The notes: generated by a model not told the origin, from the letters alone. 41,831 nt of DNA from Verrucomicrobiota bacterium (GCA_023431185.1 JAEYXS010000061.1:1-41831), one strand, 5' to 3'; positions 7,480-16,468 are shown, counted from the first letter of the stretch. Numbers and translations: made by a program.

Positions 7480-9695
7480 TTCTTTGCCCCATCCGGCAGT
7501 GCGTAAGCCACATAAGCATCGCCCTGCGCTCCGCCCAGCTTGCCACCACCGCTGGCTGGAATCACTACGTATTGTTTTCCGTTCACCTCGTAGGTCGCGG
7601 GCGGCACATTTCCGCCAAACGGCAATTTCACCGACCACAGTTCAGCGCCGGTATCCGCATCGAAGGCCCGGAATTTCTCATCCCGCGTCCCGCCACAGAA
7701 CACCAATCCGCCTGCAGTCACGATGGCTCCGCCGAAATTTTCCGTGCCCGTTTTCGGCATGCCTTGCTTTGTGAGCTCAGGATACTCGCCCAAGGGCACC
7801 TTCCACAAAATCTTCCCCGTGTTCAGATCGAGGCAGTTCAAAGTGCCCCAAGGTGGCTTCGAGGCCGGGTAACCATCCTGATCCAGAAAGCGGTTCCAGC
7901 CCGCCTGCACATAGGCAGGCCGTTCTGGTTTCACCGTGGTCGTCGGCATGGGCCGGTCACGTAGGAAGATGAAATCCAGCAAGGCTTTCTGATCCTCCGC
8001 ACTCATCGGCGGAGCGACGGGCATCAAACCCCGGCCCGTCTGCATCAACGCGACGACCTCCTCATCCTTCATCCGATGCCGCAATCCCCGCAGCGGCGGC
8101 GTCACCCCGATGCCCATGCGGTCGTTCCCATGGCACTGCGCGCACGCCGCGCGGAAAATCTCCTCACCTTTGGTCGGCTTCGCTTTCGCATCGAAGGGCG
8201 GTTCATCATTTACGATCAGGCTCATCAGCCATGGCACCTCGTTCGCGCTCACGTAGAGGCGGCCTTTGGTCGGGTCGGTGGCTGCCCCCGTCCATTCCGC
8301 GCCGCCATGCACGCCGAAGAACACCGTCACCTTGCGGTCGCTCAAGGGCAGGAACCACCCGTATTGCAGGCTCTTTAAGCGGTCGCGCACGAATTCCGCC
8401 GCTTCTTCCGAACGCGTTGTCACATCCGTCGGCAGATAGTCCTGCTTCGCGAACGGTTGCGGCAGTTCGATATCCGGCTGATAGGGCGCGGTGATCTCAC
8501 CGGGCAGCGTGGACGTAGGTGCTTTACGCAGTCGCACCGGGAACACCGGCTTGCCCGTTACGCGATCCAGCAGCAGCGTGTTGCCGATCTTCGTCACGGC
8601 CGCCACCACATCCACGCGTTTGCCATCGCGCGTGATGGTGCTCAAGACGGGCGGGGCAGGGATGTCCAGGTCCCAGATGTCATGACGGATCTCCTGAAAA
8701 TGCCAGAGCCGCTTGCCCGTGCGCGCATCCAGCGCGATGACGCAATTCGCGAACAGGTTTTCCCCGCGATGCTGCATCCCGAGGAAGTTTGGCTTCGGCG
8801 AACCCGTCGCGATATACGCAATGCCCCGCACTTCATCCAGCGCCATGCCGCCCCAGCAATTCGCTGCGTTCCCTTGCGGTCGATCCCACGTGTCATGGCC
8901 GAACTCGCCCAGATGGGGCACCGTGTGAAATGTCCAGAGTAACTTGCCGGTGACTACATCGAAGCCCCACACATCCTTCTCGAAACCTGGCACCACGATG
9001 ATGTTCTCAAAGATTGCCGGGCCCGCCGTCGCCGCTCCGAATCCGCCAGATGACTTGCCCGGCAATTCCGTGCGCCCATCCATGCCAAAACTCTTCACTG
9101 GCACGCCCGTCTTCGCCTCCAGCGCATACAGATGCTTGCCTGCCGTGAAATAGATTCGCGCACCGGCGGCATCCTTGCCCGCCCAATGGATCAACCCGCG
9201 ATACGCTGGCCGCCCCTCCGGTTTGAAGCGCCAGAGTTCCTTGCCATTCGTTGCATCAACTGCTGCGATCTGCTGGCCCACCGTCGGCACATACATCACG
9301 CCGTTCACGATCACCGGGTTGCACTGGATGTTCCCCTTGCCATCGCCCGAGCGATACACCCACGCCTCCGTGAGCTGGCCCACGTTCGCCTTGTTGATCT
9401 GCGTGAGCGCCGAGAACCGCGCCGAGCCGTTGTCCCCGTGCGACCGCGACCAGTTGCGGAACGTCTCGCTCTTCGGAAAACCATTCGCCGGTGTCAGCTC
9501 ACCTGGCTTCGCTGCTGGAATCACTTGGAAGGGCGGCAACTTCGTCCGCGCCGCTGCGTCCTCCACCGCCCAGTAATCCGGCTTCTCCGCGGCGTGCGAG
9601 CAAATGCCGTGAGTGATGGCAAATGCCAGAAATACGCTGAGCTTACAATGGCTGACGGATTTGCTTATCCGGGACATTTCCCAAGAAACTGTCAT
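7476..9695 (-). CDS. Exported PQQ-dependent dehydrogenase with cytochrome c site
   Basis: About 739-aa quinoprotein of the membrane glucose-dehydrogenase-like class, oxidising an alcohol or sugar with PQQ and passing electrons to haem. A signal peptide (CKLSVFLAFAITHG..SHAAE) precedes the mature chain. Beta-propeller repeats with tryptophan-docking style segments recur (AVDATNGKELWRF, VVTGKLLWTF, DARTGKRLWHF, LNTGKILWK, DTGAELWSV). A class-I haem c motif CAQCH sits near residues 518-522 inside the propeller, followed by a methionine-rich stretch that could give the distal ligand. The substrate is unknown. The first codon is uncertain: TTG 9713, ATG 9695 (chosen) and ATG 9677 all precede the signal core. 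The stop overlaps the pseudopilin start by 4 bp. Confidence 0.9.
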   Translation of the reverse strand: MTVSWEMSRISKSVSHCKLSVFLAFAITHGICSHAAEKPDYWAVEDAAARTKLPPFQVIPAAKPGELTPANGFPKSETFRNWSRSHGDNGSARFSALTQINKANVGQLTEAWVYRSGDGKGNIQCNPVIVNGVMYVPTVGQQIAAVDATNGKELWRFKPEGRPAYRGLIHWAGKDAAGARIYFTAGKHLYALEAKTGVPVKSFGMDGRTELPGKSSGGFGAATAGPAIFENIIVVPGFEKDVWGFDVVTGKLLWTFHTVPHLGEFGHDTWDRPQGNAANCWGGMALDEVRGIAYIATGSPKPNFLGMQHRGENLFANCVIALDARTGKRLWHFQEIRHDIWDLDIPAPPVLSTITRDGKRVDVVAAVTKIGNTLLLDRVTGKPVFPVRLRKAPTSTLPGEITAPYQPDIELPQPFAKQDYLPTDVTTRSEEAAEFVRDRLKSLQYGWFLPLSDRKVTVFFGVHGGAEWTGAATDPTKGRLYVSANEVPWLMSLIVNDEPPFDAKAKPTKGEEIFRAACAQCHGNDRMGIGVTPPLRGLRHRMKDEEVVALMQTGRGLMPVAPPMSAEDQKALLDFIFLRDRPMPTTTVKPERPAYVQAGWNRFLDQDGYPASKPPWGTLNCLDLNTGKILWKVPLGEYPELTKQGMPKTGTENFGGAIVTAGGLVFCGGTRDEKFRAFDADTGAELWSVKLPFGGNVPPATYEVNGKQYVVIPASGGGKLGGAQGDAYVAYALPDGAKK

Positions 9696-10116
9696 ACTTA
9701 TCTTCGACGGCAAGCTGTGAGTTGCATTCGACTGAATCTGCCCTTGCTGCCGCTAAAGTGTTTATGACCGTTTGACCCTCGTCCATTCCCGGCACAATGC
9801 CAGTCCCAGCAGCAACAATCCCATTCCTGCGAATGCCGGCAGCAGATGATGCCAGTTCACCCCAGGTGCGAATCCGGCGGCAAATGTCCGAGGAAATCAA
9901 TGAATGCGCCACCAACACCGCTTGGCAGGTCGCCGATTTTGCCCATGAAACCGCACGCCAAACCCTGCGCTTGTTCCGCGGACAGACGGCAGAGCAGGGG
10001 ACGGGAAACGGTGCGGTAAAACCAATCTGGCACGCCCCGAGGATAGTGGGCTAGGGACGATTGAAAAGGCTTCTGTGCGTGCGTGACTGGAAACGGGCTG
10101 CGTGACCGAGGGTGCT
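9696..10116. other. Intergenic gap holding a degraded reading frame
   Basis: 421 bp between two minus-strand genes. No intact gene convinces me. On the minus strand two frames together look protein-like (see 9762-10060) but are separated by a frameshift and lack a start. The open plus-strand frame 9797-10054 has no motif or ribosome site. Confidence 0.5.
9762..10060 (-). pseudogene. Possible frameshifted gene remnant
   Basis: Minus-strand frame from 10060 reads 67 protein-like codons (RGVPDWFYRTVSRPLL, LSAEQAQGLACGFMGKIGDL, GGAFIDFLGHLPPDS) and stops at 9857. A different frame then reads GFAPGVNWHHLLPAFAGMG, LLLLGLALCREW and stops at 9762. The second part looks like a C-terminal membrane helix with a charged end. 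A single indel near 9880-9900 would join them. No start codon with a ribosome site is visible upstream. The first part faintly recalls the N-terminus of quinone-dependent dihydroorotate dehydrogenases, but too weakly to name it. A chance open frame is a real alternative. Confidence 0.3.
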
Positions 10117-11112
10117 TTAGAACTTCCGTTGCGGCACGGGCAGCACGGCGGGCTTACGTTCGTATTTCGGGGGCTCGTAGGCCTTGGGCTGTCCGCCGGG
10201 TTGGCCCAGATTCATATTCCCTACTTCGCTCATCAACCCGGATTTGAAGGTGCTGTCCCTTCCGCCCGTGGTACGGAAGTCGTCGGTGCGCGCGCCCATT
10301 GATTGGCCCAACGGACTCACCTGTCCGTTGTTCATGGAATTCTGGGATGTACCGATGCCGAAGAGACTCGACGCTCCGCCGGGATTTGCGTTCCAACCTG
10401 AACTCGCAGTGCTGCCTGTCTGACGTGGTCCGATGCCTAATCGCTCCAGTGTGGATTCCCGGCTTTGATCATCCAGCGTACGGCTGCTGCCCAGGCCTGG
10501 TGATCTGGCCATGCTGCGGGAGGCTGGAGAGCCATCCGGCTGCCGACCACGGGCATGCTGATCTTCCCGCTGATTGGCCGAGCCAAACAGGATCTTGTTC
10601 GTGGATGATCCGTTGCTGCTCAGAGGACCAAAGGGGTCCTGATTTTCCGCCCGGCGGAACGGGTCGTTTTCATGCTCTCTGTTTTCGTTCGGGTCATTCT
10701 TCTGGCGCTCGTTCAGTTTGGCTTTTTCATCCCGGCTGTTTTCCTTGAGCTTGTCCCGGTCCTTTCCGTATTTGCCGTCCTTCCCGCCCCGGTCCCGTTT
10801 ATCCTCGGGTGTCAGCCAGTCTTTGTCCTTCTTGCTTTCCGCCAGTTCTTCCTCGTCTGGCTCAAACGGAGCGGGCGGCGCGCCCACGGGAGCCATCTCC
10901 TCAGCCTTGGAAGGACGCCCGCCCAAACGGCTGAAATCCAAGGTCTGCAAGGCCGGTTTGTTCTGCTTGATGACCAAACTGTTCTTCTTCGGGTCTTTGT
11001 CCTTGTTACCGGTCGAAAACAGAATCTTCTCCGCTGCTCCGGCCCGGTGTATGCCGAGACCCGCGATGAGAACCATCGCCAGCCAGAGGAATGCAAGACT
11101 CGGAGACTTCAT
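10117..11112 (-). CDS. Exported, charged low-complexity protein of unknown function
   Basis: 331-aa protein not recognised as a known family. ATG 11112 opens a clear signal peptide (basic MKSP, hydrophobic LAFLWLAMVLIAGLGI, then RAGA/AE). The mature chain is almost entirely low-complexity: an acidic/basic segment (about residues 85-155) of KDKD, DKRDRGGKDGKYGKDRDK type and then a Ser/Gly/Asn/Arg/Gln-rich half. The short block KILFSTGN (residues 29-36) recurs as KILFGSAN near residue 175, suggesting an internal duplication or a conserved peptide. There are no cysteines in the mature chain and no enzyme motif. Intrinsic disorder in the periplasm or outside the cell is inferred. It lies 53 bp downstream of the cupin gene on the same strand. 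Confidence 0.78.
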   Translation of the reverse strand: MKSPSLAFLWLAMVLIAGLGIHRAGAAEKILFSTGNKDKDPKKNSLVIKQNKPALQTLDFSRLGGRPSKAEEMAPVGAPPAPFEPDEEELAESKKDKDWLTPEDKRDRGGKDGKYGKDRDKLKENSRDEKAKLNERQKNDPNENREHENDPFRRAENQDPFGPLSSNGSSTNKILFGSANQREDQHARGRQPDGSPASRSMARSPGLGSSRTLDDQSRESTLERLGIGPRQTGSTASSGWNANPGGASSLFGIGTSQNSMNNGQVSPLGQSMGARTDDFRTTGGRDSTFKSGLMSEVGNMNLGQPGGQPKAYEPPKYERKPAVLPVPQRKF

Positions 11113-11165
11113 AACGTATCTTATTCCCTAATCCATGAACCCGCTTCCGTCAACCGCCGCTTTTC

Positions 11166-11495
11166 TCAGACTACCGTCAATGGCCCGTCAAACACCGTCA
11201 GGCTGATGACTTCGCCTTTGGCCACGTGTGGCCCGTGCTGCACGCCTTTTGGGGAGAAGAACACTGTGCCGGGCTTGTAGCTCACGCCGGATTCCTCCCA
11301 TTCACCGGAGAGGACATAAGCCCATTCATTGGCCAGTGGATGCGTGTGTGCGGGGACGGTCGCGCCTGCCTTGAATTTCCGTAGCACGACCACGCCGCCC
11401 GTCTCGGGATGCTTGTGCAGGATCTTAAGTTCCACCCCTTCATAAGGACCGGGTTGCCAAGGCTTCTCATCCGCATGTGCCAGGTAAGGAAACAT
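11166..11495 (-). CDS. Small cupin-domain protein
   Basis: 109-aa single-domain cupin. Cupin motif 1 is PAHTHPLANEWAYVLSGEW (H-x-H, then E, then G), and motif 2 is GTVFFSPKGVQHGPHV, giving the usual three-His/one-Glu metal site. The pattern resembles the ChrR-like cupin (anti-sigma C-terminal domain) group, which occurs both as a sensor domain and as stand-alone proteins, so the specific role is open. The frame extends to a TTG at 11564, but that would overlap the upstream region of the divergent FAD oxidoreductase; ATG 11495 (MFPYLAHADEKPW) fits family starts. No signal peptide, so cytosolic. Confidence 0.85.
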   Translation of the reverse strand: MFPYLAHADEKPWQPGPYEGVELKILHKHPETGGVVVLRKFKAGATVPAHTHPLANEWAYVLSGEWEESGVSYKPGTVFFSPKGVQHGPHVAKGEVISLTVFDGPLTVV

Positions 11496-11579
11496 GTGCC
11501 TAGGGTAGTGATTGTGTGACGGAAAGTCGAATGCATCCTTGCTGCTGTCATGTTGTGGTGGCAACGTAATGGCAACACC

Positions 11580-14210
11580 ATGATACGATTCTTCACTCTG
11601 CGCGTGCTGCTCGCTTGGTTGATTCTTTCCACCTTAGTCCTGCAGGCCCAACCCAAGGACCAGTCCGCCGATCTCCTCATTGTGGGCGGCACGGAATCCG
11701 GCTGGGCGGCGGCGATCCAGGCGGCACGCATGGGCGTCTCCAACATCGTCATCGTGAACGACATCGAATGGCTTGGCGGCCAGTTCACCGCCGAAGCCGT
11801 CAGTGCGGTGGATGAGAATCGAGGCCTCGATAACAAAGTCCCGTTCCCACGCTCCGGCCTGTTCAAGGAATTCTGCGACCGTATCGAGGATTTCAATCTC
11901 AAGAAATACGGCTCCAAACAGCCGGGCAATGCTTGGACCGCTTTCACCACCTTCCGTCCCGCTGAAGGCGAGAAGGTCTTCCGTGAGATGCTCCAGCCCT
12001 ACATCGAGCGTCAGCAGGTTAAGCTGATCTCCTCAGCCTATCCCGTGTCCGCGCTGATGTCCGAAGACAAGAACACGCTGCTCGGCCTTACATTCCGCGG
12101 CAGCCGGGCAGGGGATACCAGCACCTTCACCATCCGCGCAAAGCTCACGATCGATGCCTCGGACTGGGGCGATGCCGTGAAGCTTTCCGGGGCCGAATAC
12201 GAATATGGCCCCGATCTGAAAGCGAAATACAGCGAACCGAACGCACCGCTCACGCATGAGGGCTATCCCATCACGGACATGAACCCCATCACCTACTGTG
12301 TGGTGATCGAGTCCACGGGCAAAGATTCTCTCATCCCCAAACCGCCGCTCTACGATGACCGTTCCTACTGGCTCACCACCAGCATGACCAAGGCGGATTA
12401 CCAGAACCTCAAGTGGCCCTTCAAACCGCATCGCCCTTTCAACGCCCCTTGGATTCCGGATGCGAAATCATTCTACGAAGGCGAGCAGACCGTCTATACG
12501 CAACGGCGCCTGATTGATGGGCTTGGCCTGAAGATCAACCAGCCGGATGTCATCTTGCTGAACTGGAGCATCCAGGATTATCCCTTCGATGTTTTACCGC
12601 AGCATGTGGTGGATGCCTTGGAGAAAACGGAGAAGGGTGCTTCCAAGAAGAATGTGGTGCAGATGACGCGCGAGCAGCGACAGATCATCTTCGAGGATGC
12701 CAAACGCCATTCGCTCGGCATGTTCTATCACTTGCAGACCACCGTGCATGACCGCATGCCGGACAAGTCCCATACCTTCCGTAACTTCAAACTGACGGAT
12801 GAGTTCGGCACCGCCGACAAGCTGCCGCCCAAGCCCTACATCCGCGAATCCATCCGCATGCAGGCGCTCTACATGATGCGGGAGCAGGATGGCCGCCACT
12901 TCACTGGGCCGGATGAATACGCGCCCATCATGTATTACGACGGTGTCGCGCCGTGGCAGTTCGTCTATGACTTCCATCCGACGGGCCGCATGTTCCTGCC
13001 GGAAGAAGGCGCCACGGGTCCGTGGCAGTGTTACCTGAAGAAAGGGCGCGGCTGGGATACGAAGAGCAAGCGCTCGCTCTTTCCCTTGCGCAGCCTGATT
13101 CCCGTGCGCGTGGAGGGTTTGCTCGGGGCGCAAAAGAATCTCGGTTACAGCAGCATCGTGAGTTCCGCTGTGCGTTTGCAGGATCAGTGCGTGCTCATCG
13201 GTCAGGCGAGTGGTGCGACAGCGGCCGTCGCCTTGAAGCGTGGCATCAAACCTCGCGAAATCCCTTTTGATAACACCTTTCTCTCGCAAGTATGGGAAGG
13301 CCTCTGCGCACGCATCGATGGTGGGGAACCAGTCATGCTCTGGCCTTTTCGTGACCTCGAGACGTCACACCCGAATTTCATCGCCATCAACCAGCTCGCC
13401 ATCCGGCAGGGGCTGGGTCTGTATCGTGACGAGATTGATTTCAAGCCTGATGCCCCAGCGGACATGGACTGGCGTGTGCAAGTCATCCGTACGAATCTCT
13501 ACCACCGTTTCTTTGAGAAAACGATCCAAACGCCCCAAGGCGATCTGACCCGCGCGCAGTACGCCCAGAAGGTCTGGGACATTGTGAAAGACCTGCCGCA
13601 TCGTCCGCTCGTCCGCTACAGCCAGAAGGATGCGGATGGCGATGCCATCCCGGACCGCGAGGATGCGAACCCATTCGATGACAAGAATGCTGGTCTGCCG
13701 CGTCCGAAGGCTCCGGCCTTTGTGGACGCAGCATTGGCCGAGCCCGCCGTCTGGCGCGGCGTGCGCACGCGTTCGTTCAATTTCACTTCGGCGGATTCCG
13801 TGCCCGTGGGCGGTTTTCTCACAGATGTCGGCCTGCCGCGCACCCCGGAGCGCATGTTCGGCTGGGCGGAAGACCTGAGCCAGAACACGCGCCGCCGTTA
13901 TCTGGAGCGCGATTCCGAGCTGGACTCCTTCGTCTTCACGCGCAGCAAAGCGACATGGGAATGCGCCATGCCGAACGGACGCTACCAAGTGACGATTTGC
14001 CTCGGCGATGCCGGCCACGAACAACCCGGCCAAAGCGCGTCCATCGAAGGCGTGGTTGTGGCAGATAATATCAGCACGGCGAAGGGGAAATATTTCCAGA
14101 AGACTGTGACTGTGGAAGTGAAAGACGAATGGCTGACCTTGCAGATCGGTTCAGGGATCGAGGGGATGAATACGTGTGTGAACTGGCTGAAGATCGTGCC
14201 GGAGCAGTGA
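11580..14210 (+). CDS. Secreted FAD-dependent oxidoreductase with C-terminal accessory domain
   Basis: 876 aa. ATG 11580 begins a signal peptide (MIRFFTLRVLLAWLIL..LVLQAQ). Residues about 30-52 form the FAD-binding beta-alpha-beta unit (DLLIVGGTESGWAAAIQAARMG). The body matches the FAD-dependent oxidoreductase family abundant in Verrucomicrobia and Planctomycetes (Pfam FAD_oxidored type), with GGQFTAEAVSAVDE and a C-terminal FAD segment around SAVRLQDQCVLIGQASGA. Near residue 682 DADGDAIPDREDANPFDD resembles a calcium-binding thrombospondin type-3 repeat. After it, residues about 717-876 form a separate beta-rich domain (PNGRYQVTICLGDAGH), likely galactose-binding or malectin-like. Substrate unknown; glycan oxidation is a guess. 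It converges on the next gene with a 1-bp gap. Confidence 0.87.
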   Translation: MIRFFTLRVLLAWLILSTLVLQAQPKDQSADLLIVGGTESGWAAAIQAARMGVSNIVIVNDIEWLGGQFTAEAVSAVDENRGLDNKVPFPRSGLFKEFCDRIEDFNLKKYGSKQPGNAWTAFTTFRPAEGEKVFREMLQPYIERQQVKLISSAYPVSALMSEDKNTLLGLTFRGSRAGDTSTFTIRAKLTIDASDWGDAVKLSGAEYEYGPDLKAKYSEPNAPLTHEGYPITDMNPITYCVVIESTGKDSLIPKPPLYDDRSYWLTTSMTKADYQNLKWPFKPHRPFNAPWIPDAKSFYEGEQTVYTQRRLIDGLGLKINQPDVILLNWSIQDYPFDVLPQHVVDALEKTEKGASKKNVVQMTREQRQIIFEDAKRHSLGMFYHLQTTVHDRMPDKSHTFRNFKLTDEFGTADKLPPKPYIRESIRMQALYMMREQDGRHFTGPDEYAPIMYYDGVAPWQFVYDFHPTGRMFLPEEGATGPWQCYLKKGRGWDTKSKRSLFPLRSLIPVRVEGLLGAQKNLGYSSIVSSAVRLQDQCVLIGQASGATAAVALKRGIKPREIPFDNTFLSQVWEGLCARIDGGEPVMLWPFRDLETSHPNFIAINQLAIRQGLGLYRDEIDFKPDAPADMDWRVQVIRTNLYHRFFEKTIQTPQGDLTRAQYAQKVWDIVKDLPHRPLVRYSQKDADGDAIPDREDANPFDDKNAGLPRPKAPAFVDAALAEPAVWRGVRTRSFNFTSADSVPVGGFLTDVGLPRTPERMFGWAEDLSQNTRRRYLERDSELDSFVFTRSKATWECAMPNGRYQVTICLGDAGHEQPGQSASIEGVVVADNISTAKGKYFQKTVTVEVKDEWLTLQIGSGIEGMNTCVNWLKIVPEQ

Positions 14211-14211
14211 G

Positions 14212-15000
14212 TTACTGCAGGTATTGTTTGAACTTGGCGATCCGATAGCCATCGCCTTCTTCGGTTACCCAGAAACAGATCGAGCGGCCACGTTTTTGTT
14301 CTTTGTTCACATGCCAAAAGCCAATAACTATAGCGCGTTTATTCGGCTTTGGTGTCAATTTTGGCCAGTCGCCACTGGTGTTGCTTTTCTTCCTGGATTT
14401 CGCATCTGCGTAGATCCAAGTGATGCATTCTACCGACCAGTCAACAGCTGGGCCACCATACCTTGAATTGGCTCTCTTCAAGCTTGAGACAAACTCTTGC
14501 TGGCTGGTGGTTGACTTGAACTCACTAGCACAGAAGTCATAAGCAGACGCAAGATCTTGCTTGAAGACCGCTGCAGAAAATTTCTGTGCAATATCCAAGC
14601 AATGTTGGGCGATCTTTTTGGCGTCTTTTGTATCACCTATGACAGTGGTTGATTCAGCGTTTCCTGCCAGGCCGGAAATTTCCGTCTCTGGATAATCAGT
14701 CGGAAACATGGCATCCCACAGTGCCTTGGAGGTGCGCTCGAACTCGGCATACTGTTTAGTCATCCCCGATTTGGCTTTGTAGTTTGCATGGTCATAGACC
14801 ACATCACGAGCCGCACTATAGGCCAAGCTATACGCTTTGTGGAAAGGGTCATGCAATACTTTGAGGGTGGGTGCCTTGGATTGAAACTCGACTTGGAATT
14901 CCGCCAGTGGCGTGATGGCGTTTGGTAAGTTTAACTCCTGAAGAAAGGCGATGAATTCTGCGAGCGATTTGTTGAGAGCTGCTTGGTCAGGCTTTGCCAT
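14212..15000 (-). CDS. Protein of unknown function (262 aa)
   Basis: Not recognised. It starts at ATG 15000 (MAKPDQAALNKSLAEF), has no signal peptide or membrane helix, and is lower in GC than its neighbours. The N-terminal half is helical with many aromatic residues (HKAYSLAYSAARDVVYDHANYKAK). The C-terminal half, from about residue 130 (AQKFSAAVFKQDLASAYDFC), has the look of an NTF2-like fold: a helix pair, then beta strands with conserved W residues (RAIVIGFWHVNKEQK, RSICFWVTEEGDGYRIAKF). That fold guess is inference. Its stop is 1 bp from the end of the convergent oxidoreductase. The base composition and lack of family suggest an accessory, perhaps transferred, gene. Confidence 0.72.
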   Translation of the reverse strand: MAKPDQAALNKSLAEFIAFLQELNLPNAITPLAEFQVEFQSKAPTLKVLHDPFHKAYSLAYSAARDVVYDHANYKAKSGMTKQYAEFERTSKALWDAMFPTDYPETEISGLAGNAESTTVIGDTKDAKKIAQHCLDIAQKFSAAVFKQDLASAYDFCASEFKSTTSQQEFVSSLKRANSRYGGPAVDWSVECITWIYADAKSRKKSNTSGDWPKLTPKPNKRAIVIGFWHVNKEQKRGRSICFWVTEEGDGYRIAKFKQYLQ

Positions 15001-15040
15001 ATCCTTGTTAAATGCTTTGAGCCGTTCTGTTTGAATGTAG

Positions 15041-16360
15041 TCAATTGCCCTTCGGTCGGCCCTTATACTTCTCGTACAGCTTCGTGTGGCGGCTCTCCAG
15101 GTTCATCTCTTCACCCGCGATCCACATGTGTTTCACCGTGGTGCGAATGTCAAGGATCGGACCGGTGCAGGCGATGAGTGAGGCTTCCTTGTCCTTTTCG
15201 ATAGAACCCAGCCGCTCAGCCACACCGAGCACTTGGGCAGGGTAGAGCGTGATGCTTTTCTCCGCTTCTTCCGCCGGGAAACCATACGCCACGGCGGCTC
15301 CGGCAGAGTGGGAGACATTGCGGGCAAACGTCGCATTTCGCGCACCCATGCCTTCGCTGAACAAAACTTTCACGCCCGCCTTGTGCAATACGGCGGCGGC
15401 CTTGAACTGCACATCATAGGTGTCCGTGTCCTGCGGCGGTTGGTCGTTGATGCGTTCGTAGATGATGGGAATCTTGTGTTTGGCCAGCAAGTCCGCCACC
15501 CGCCAGGCATCCCGCGCTCCAGCGATCACGATGGCATACTTCCGCTTTTGCGCCCAGCCGATGGCTGCCTTGATCTGCCGCGTCTCATCCGCATGGATGA
15601 AGATGGGCGTTTTACCTTCCAGCATTGGTAACATCGCTTCCCAAGCGGGCACGGGCAGTTGAGTTTTCGTTCCGGCCTTAACAGTGCGGGCCTTGCGATA
15701 GGCCTCGGCATCATCAAAGAATTCGTCGATCTCGCGTAACTTCTTATCGCGCGTCTTGGCCTGGTCCTCTGGCGATTTCCATTTCGAGCGATCGGCGGCA
15801 AGTTCTTTCGGCCCCGTGTTCAATTCCATCTCCGGCCAGTAAAGGTGCAGCGCCACGGGTTCTCGGATGGTCATCTGCTCCATCGTCCAGCCGCGCAACT
15901 GCATCACGCCGGAGTATCCTGCTACGATGCCGCCCATCGGTGCCACGCTGAAATGCGTGATGCCGTTGGCGCGCGCCACGGGCAGCAGTTCGGAATCGGG
16001 ATTCACCGAGAGCCACGCCTTCACATCCGGCGTGTAAGCGCCGACTTCCGTGGTGTCTTGGGTGGCGCGCACGGCATTGATCTCCGTCAAACCAAGCGAA
16101 CTCGTCGGCACGATGATCCCCGGATACAGGTGCAAGCCGGTCAGATCGATTTCCTTCGCGCCCCTGGCGGAAGCATTCTTGCCCACGGCAGAGATCTTCC
16201 CGTCTTTCATCACCACATTACCGGGAGATAATGTCTCACCGCTGACGGTGTGAACCGTGGCGTTTTTCAGGACGACGGTTTCGGCGTTTAGTATTAGCGC
16301 ACTTGCGAGTAAGGACAGGAAAGTGAAGATTTTATATCTGTTGGCACTCTCACTCCTCAC
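15041..16360 (-). CDS. Exported amidohydrolase-like protein lacking the HxH metal motif
   Basis: 439 aa from a GTG at 16360, giving MRSESANRYKIF and a signal peptide ending LILNA/E. The fold signature of metal-dependent amidohydrolases is plain: KNATVHTVSGETLSPGNVVMKDGKISAVG (strand part), LYPGIIVP, and the end region ITLYPAQVLGVAERLGSIEKDKEASLI. But where active members read PGxIDxHxH this one has PGIIVPTSSLG, so the first metal ligands are missing; catalysis by the usual mechanism is doubtful. The frame runs on to 16549, but those codons translate dispersed repeat sequence, with alternative ATGs at 16459 and 16450 upstream of it. It follows the double-domain amidohydrolase gene on the same strand and may act as its non-catalytic partner. 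Confidence 0.82.
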   Translation of the reverse strand: MRSESANRYKIFTFLSLLASALILNAETVVLKNATVHTVSGETLSPGNVVMKDGKISAVGKNASARGAKEIDLTGLHLYPGIIVPTSSLGLTEINAVRATQDTTEVGAYTPDVKAWLSVNPDSELLPVARANGITHFSVAPMGGIVAGYSGVMQLRGWTMEQMTIREPVALHLYWPEMELNTGPKELAADRSKWKSPEDQAKTRDKKLREIDEFFDDAEAYRKARTVKAGTKTQLPVPAWEAMLPMLEGKTPIFIHADETRQIKAAIGWAQKRKYAIVIAGARDAWRVADLLAKHKIPIIYERINDQPPQDTDTYDVQFKAAAVLHKAGVKVLFSEGMGARNATFARNVSHSAGAAVAYGFPAEEAEKSITLYPAQVLGVAERLGSIEKDKEASLIACTGPILDIRTTVKHMWIAGEEMNLESRHTKLYEKYKGRPKGN

Positions 16361-16420
16361 CCCGGCCCTCTCCGCCGAAGTTCGGCCTCCTAAGAGAGGA
16401 GAGGGAGAACATTTGCCGCC
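16349..16420 (+). repeat. Dispersed hairpin repeat overlapping a gene start
   Basis: Reads CTCACTCCTCACCCCGGCCC..., contains the palindrome GCCGAAGTTCGGC (16374-16386) and ends GAGAGGGAGAACATTTG. The same left and right blocks occur at 37129-37183 with a different loop. The GTG start chosen for the minus-strand amidohydrolase lies inside it. Confidence 0.7.
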
Positions 16421-16468
16421 GGGATAGTAATCGGGCGCTTGCTCTCCCATTGTATTCATCTTTGAAGG

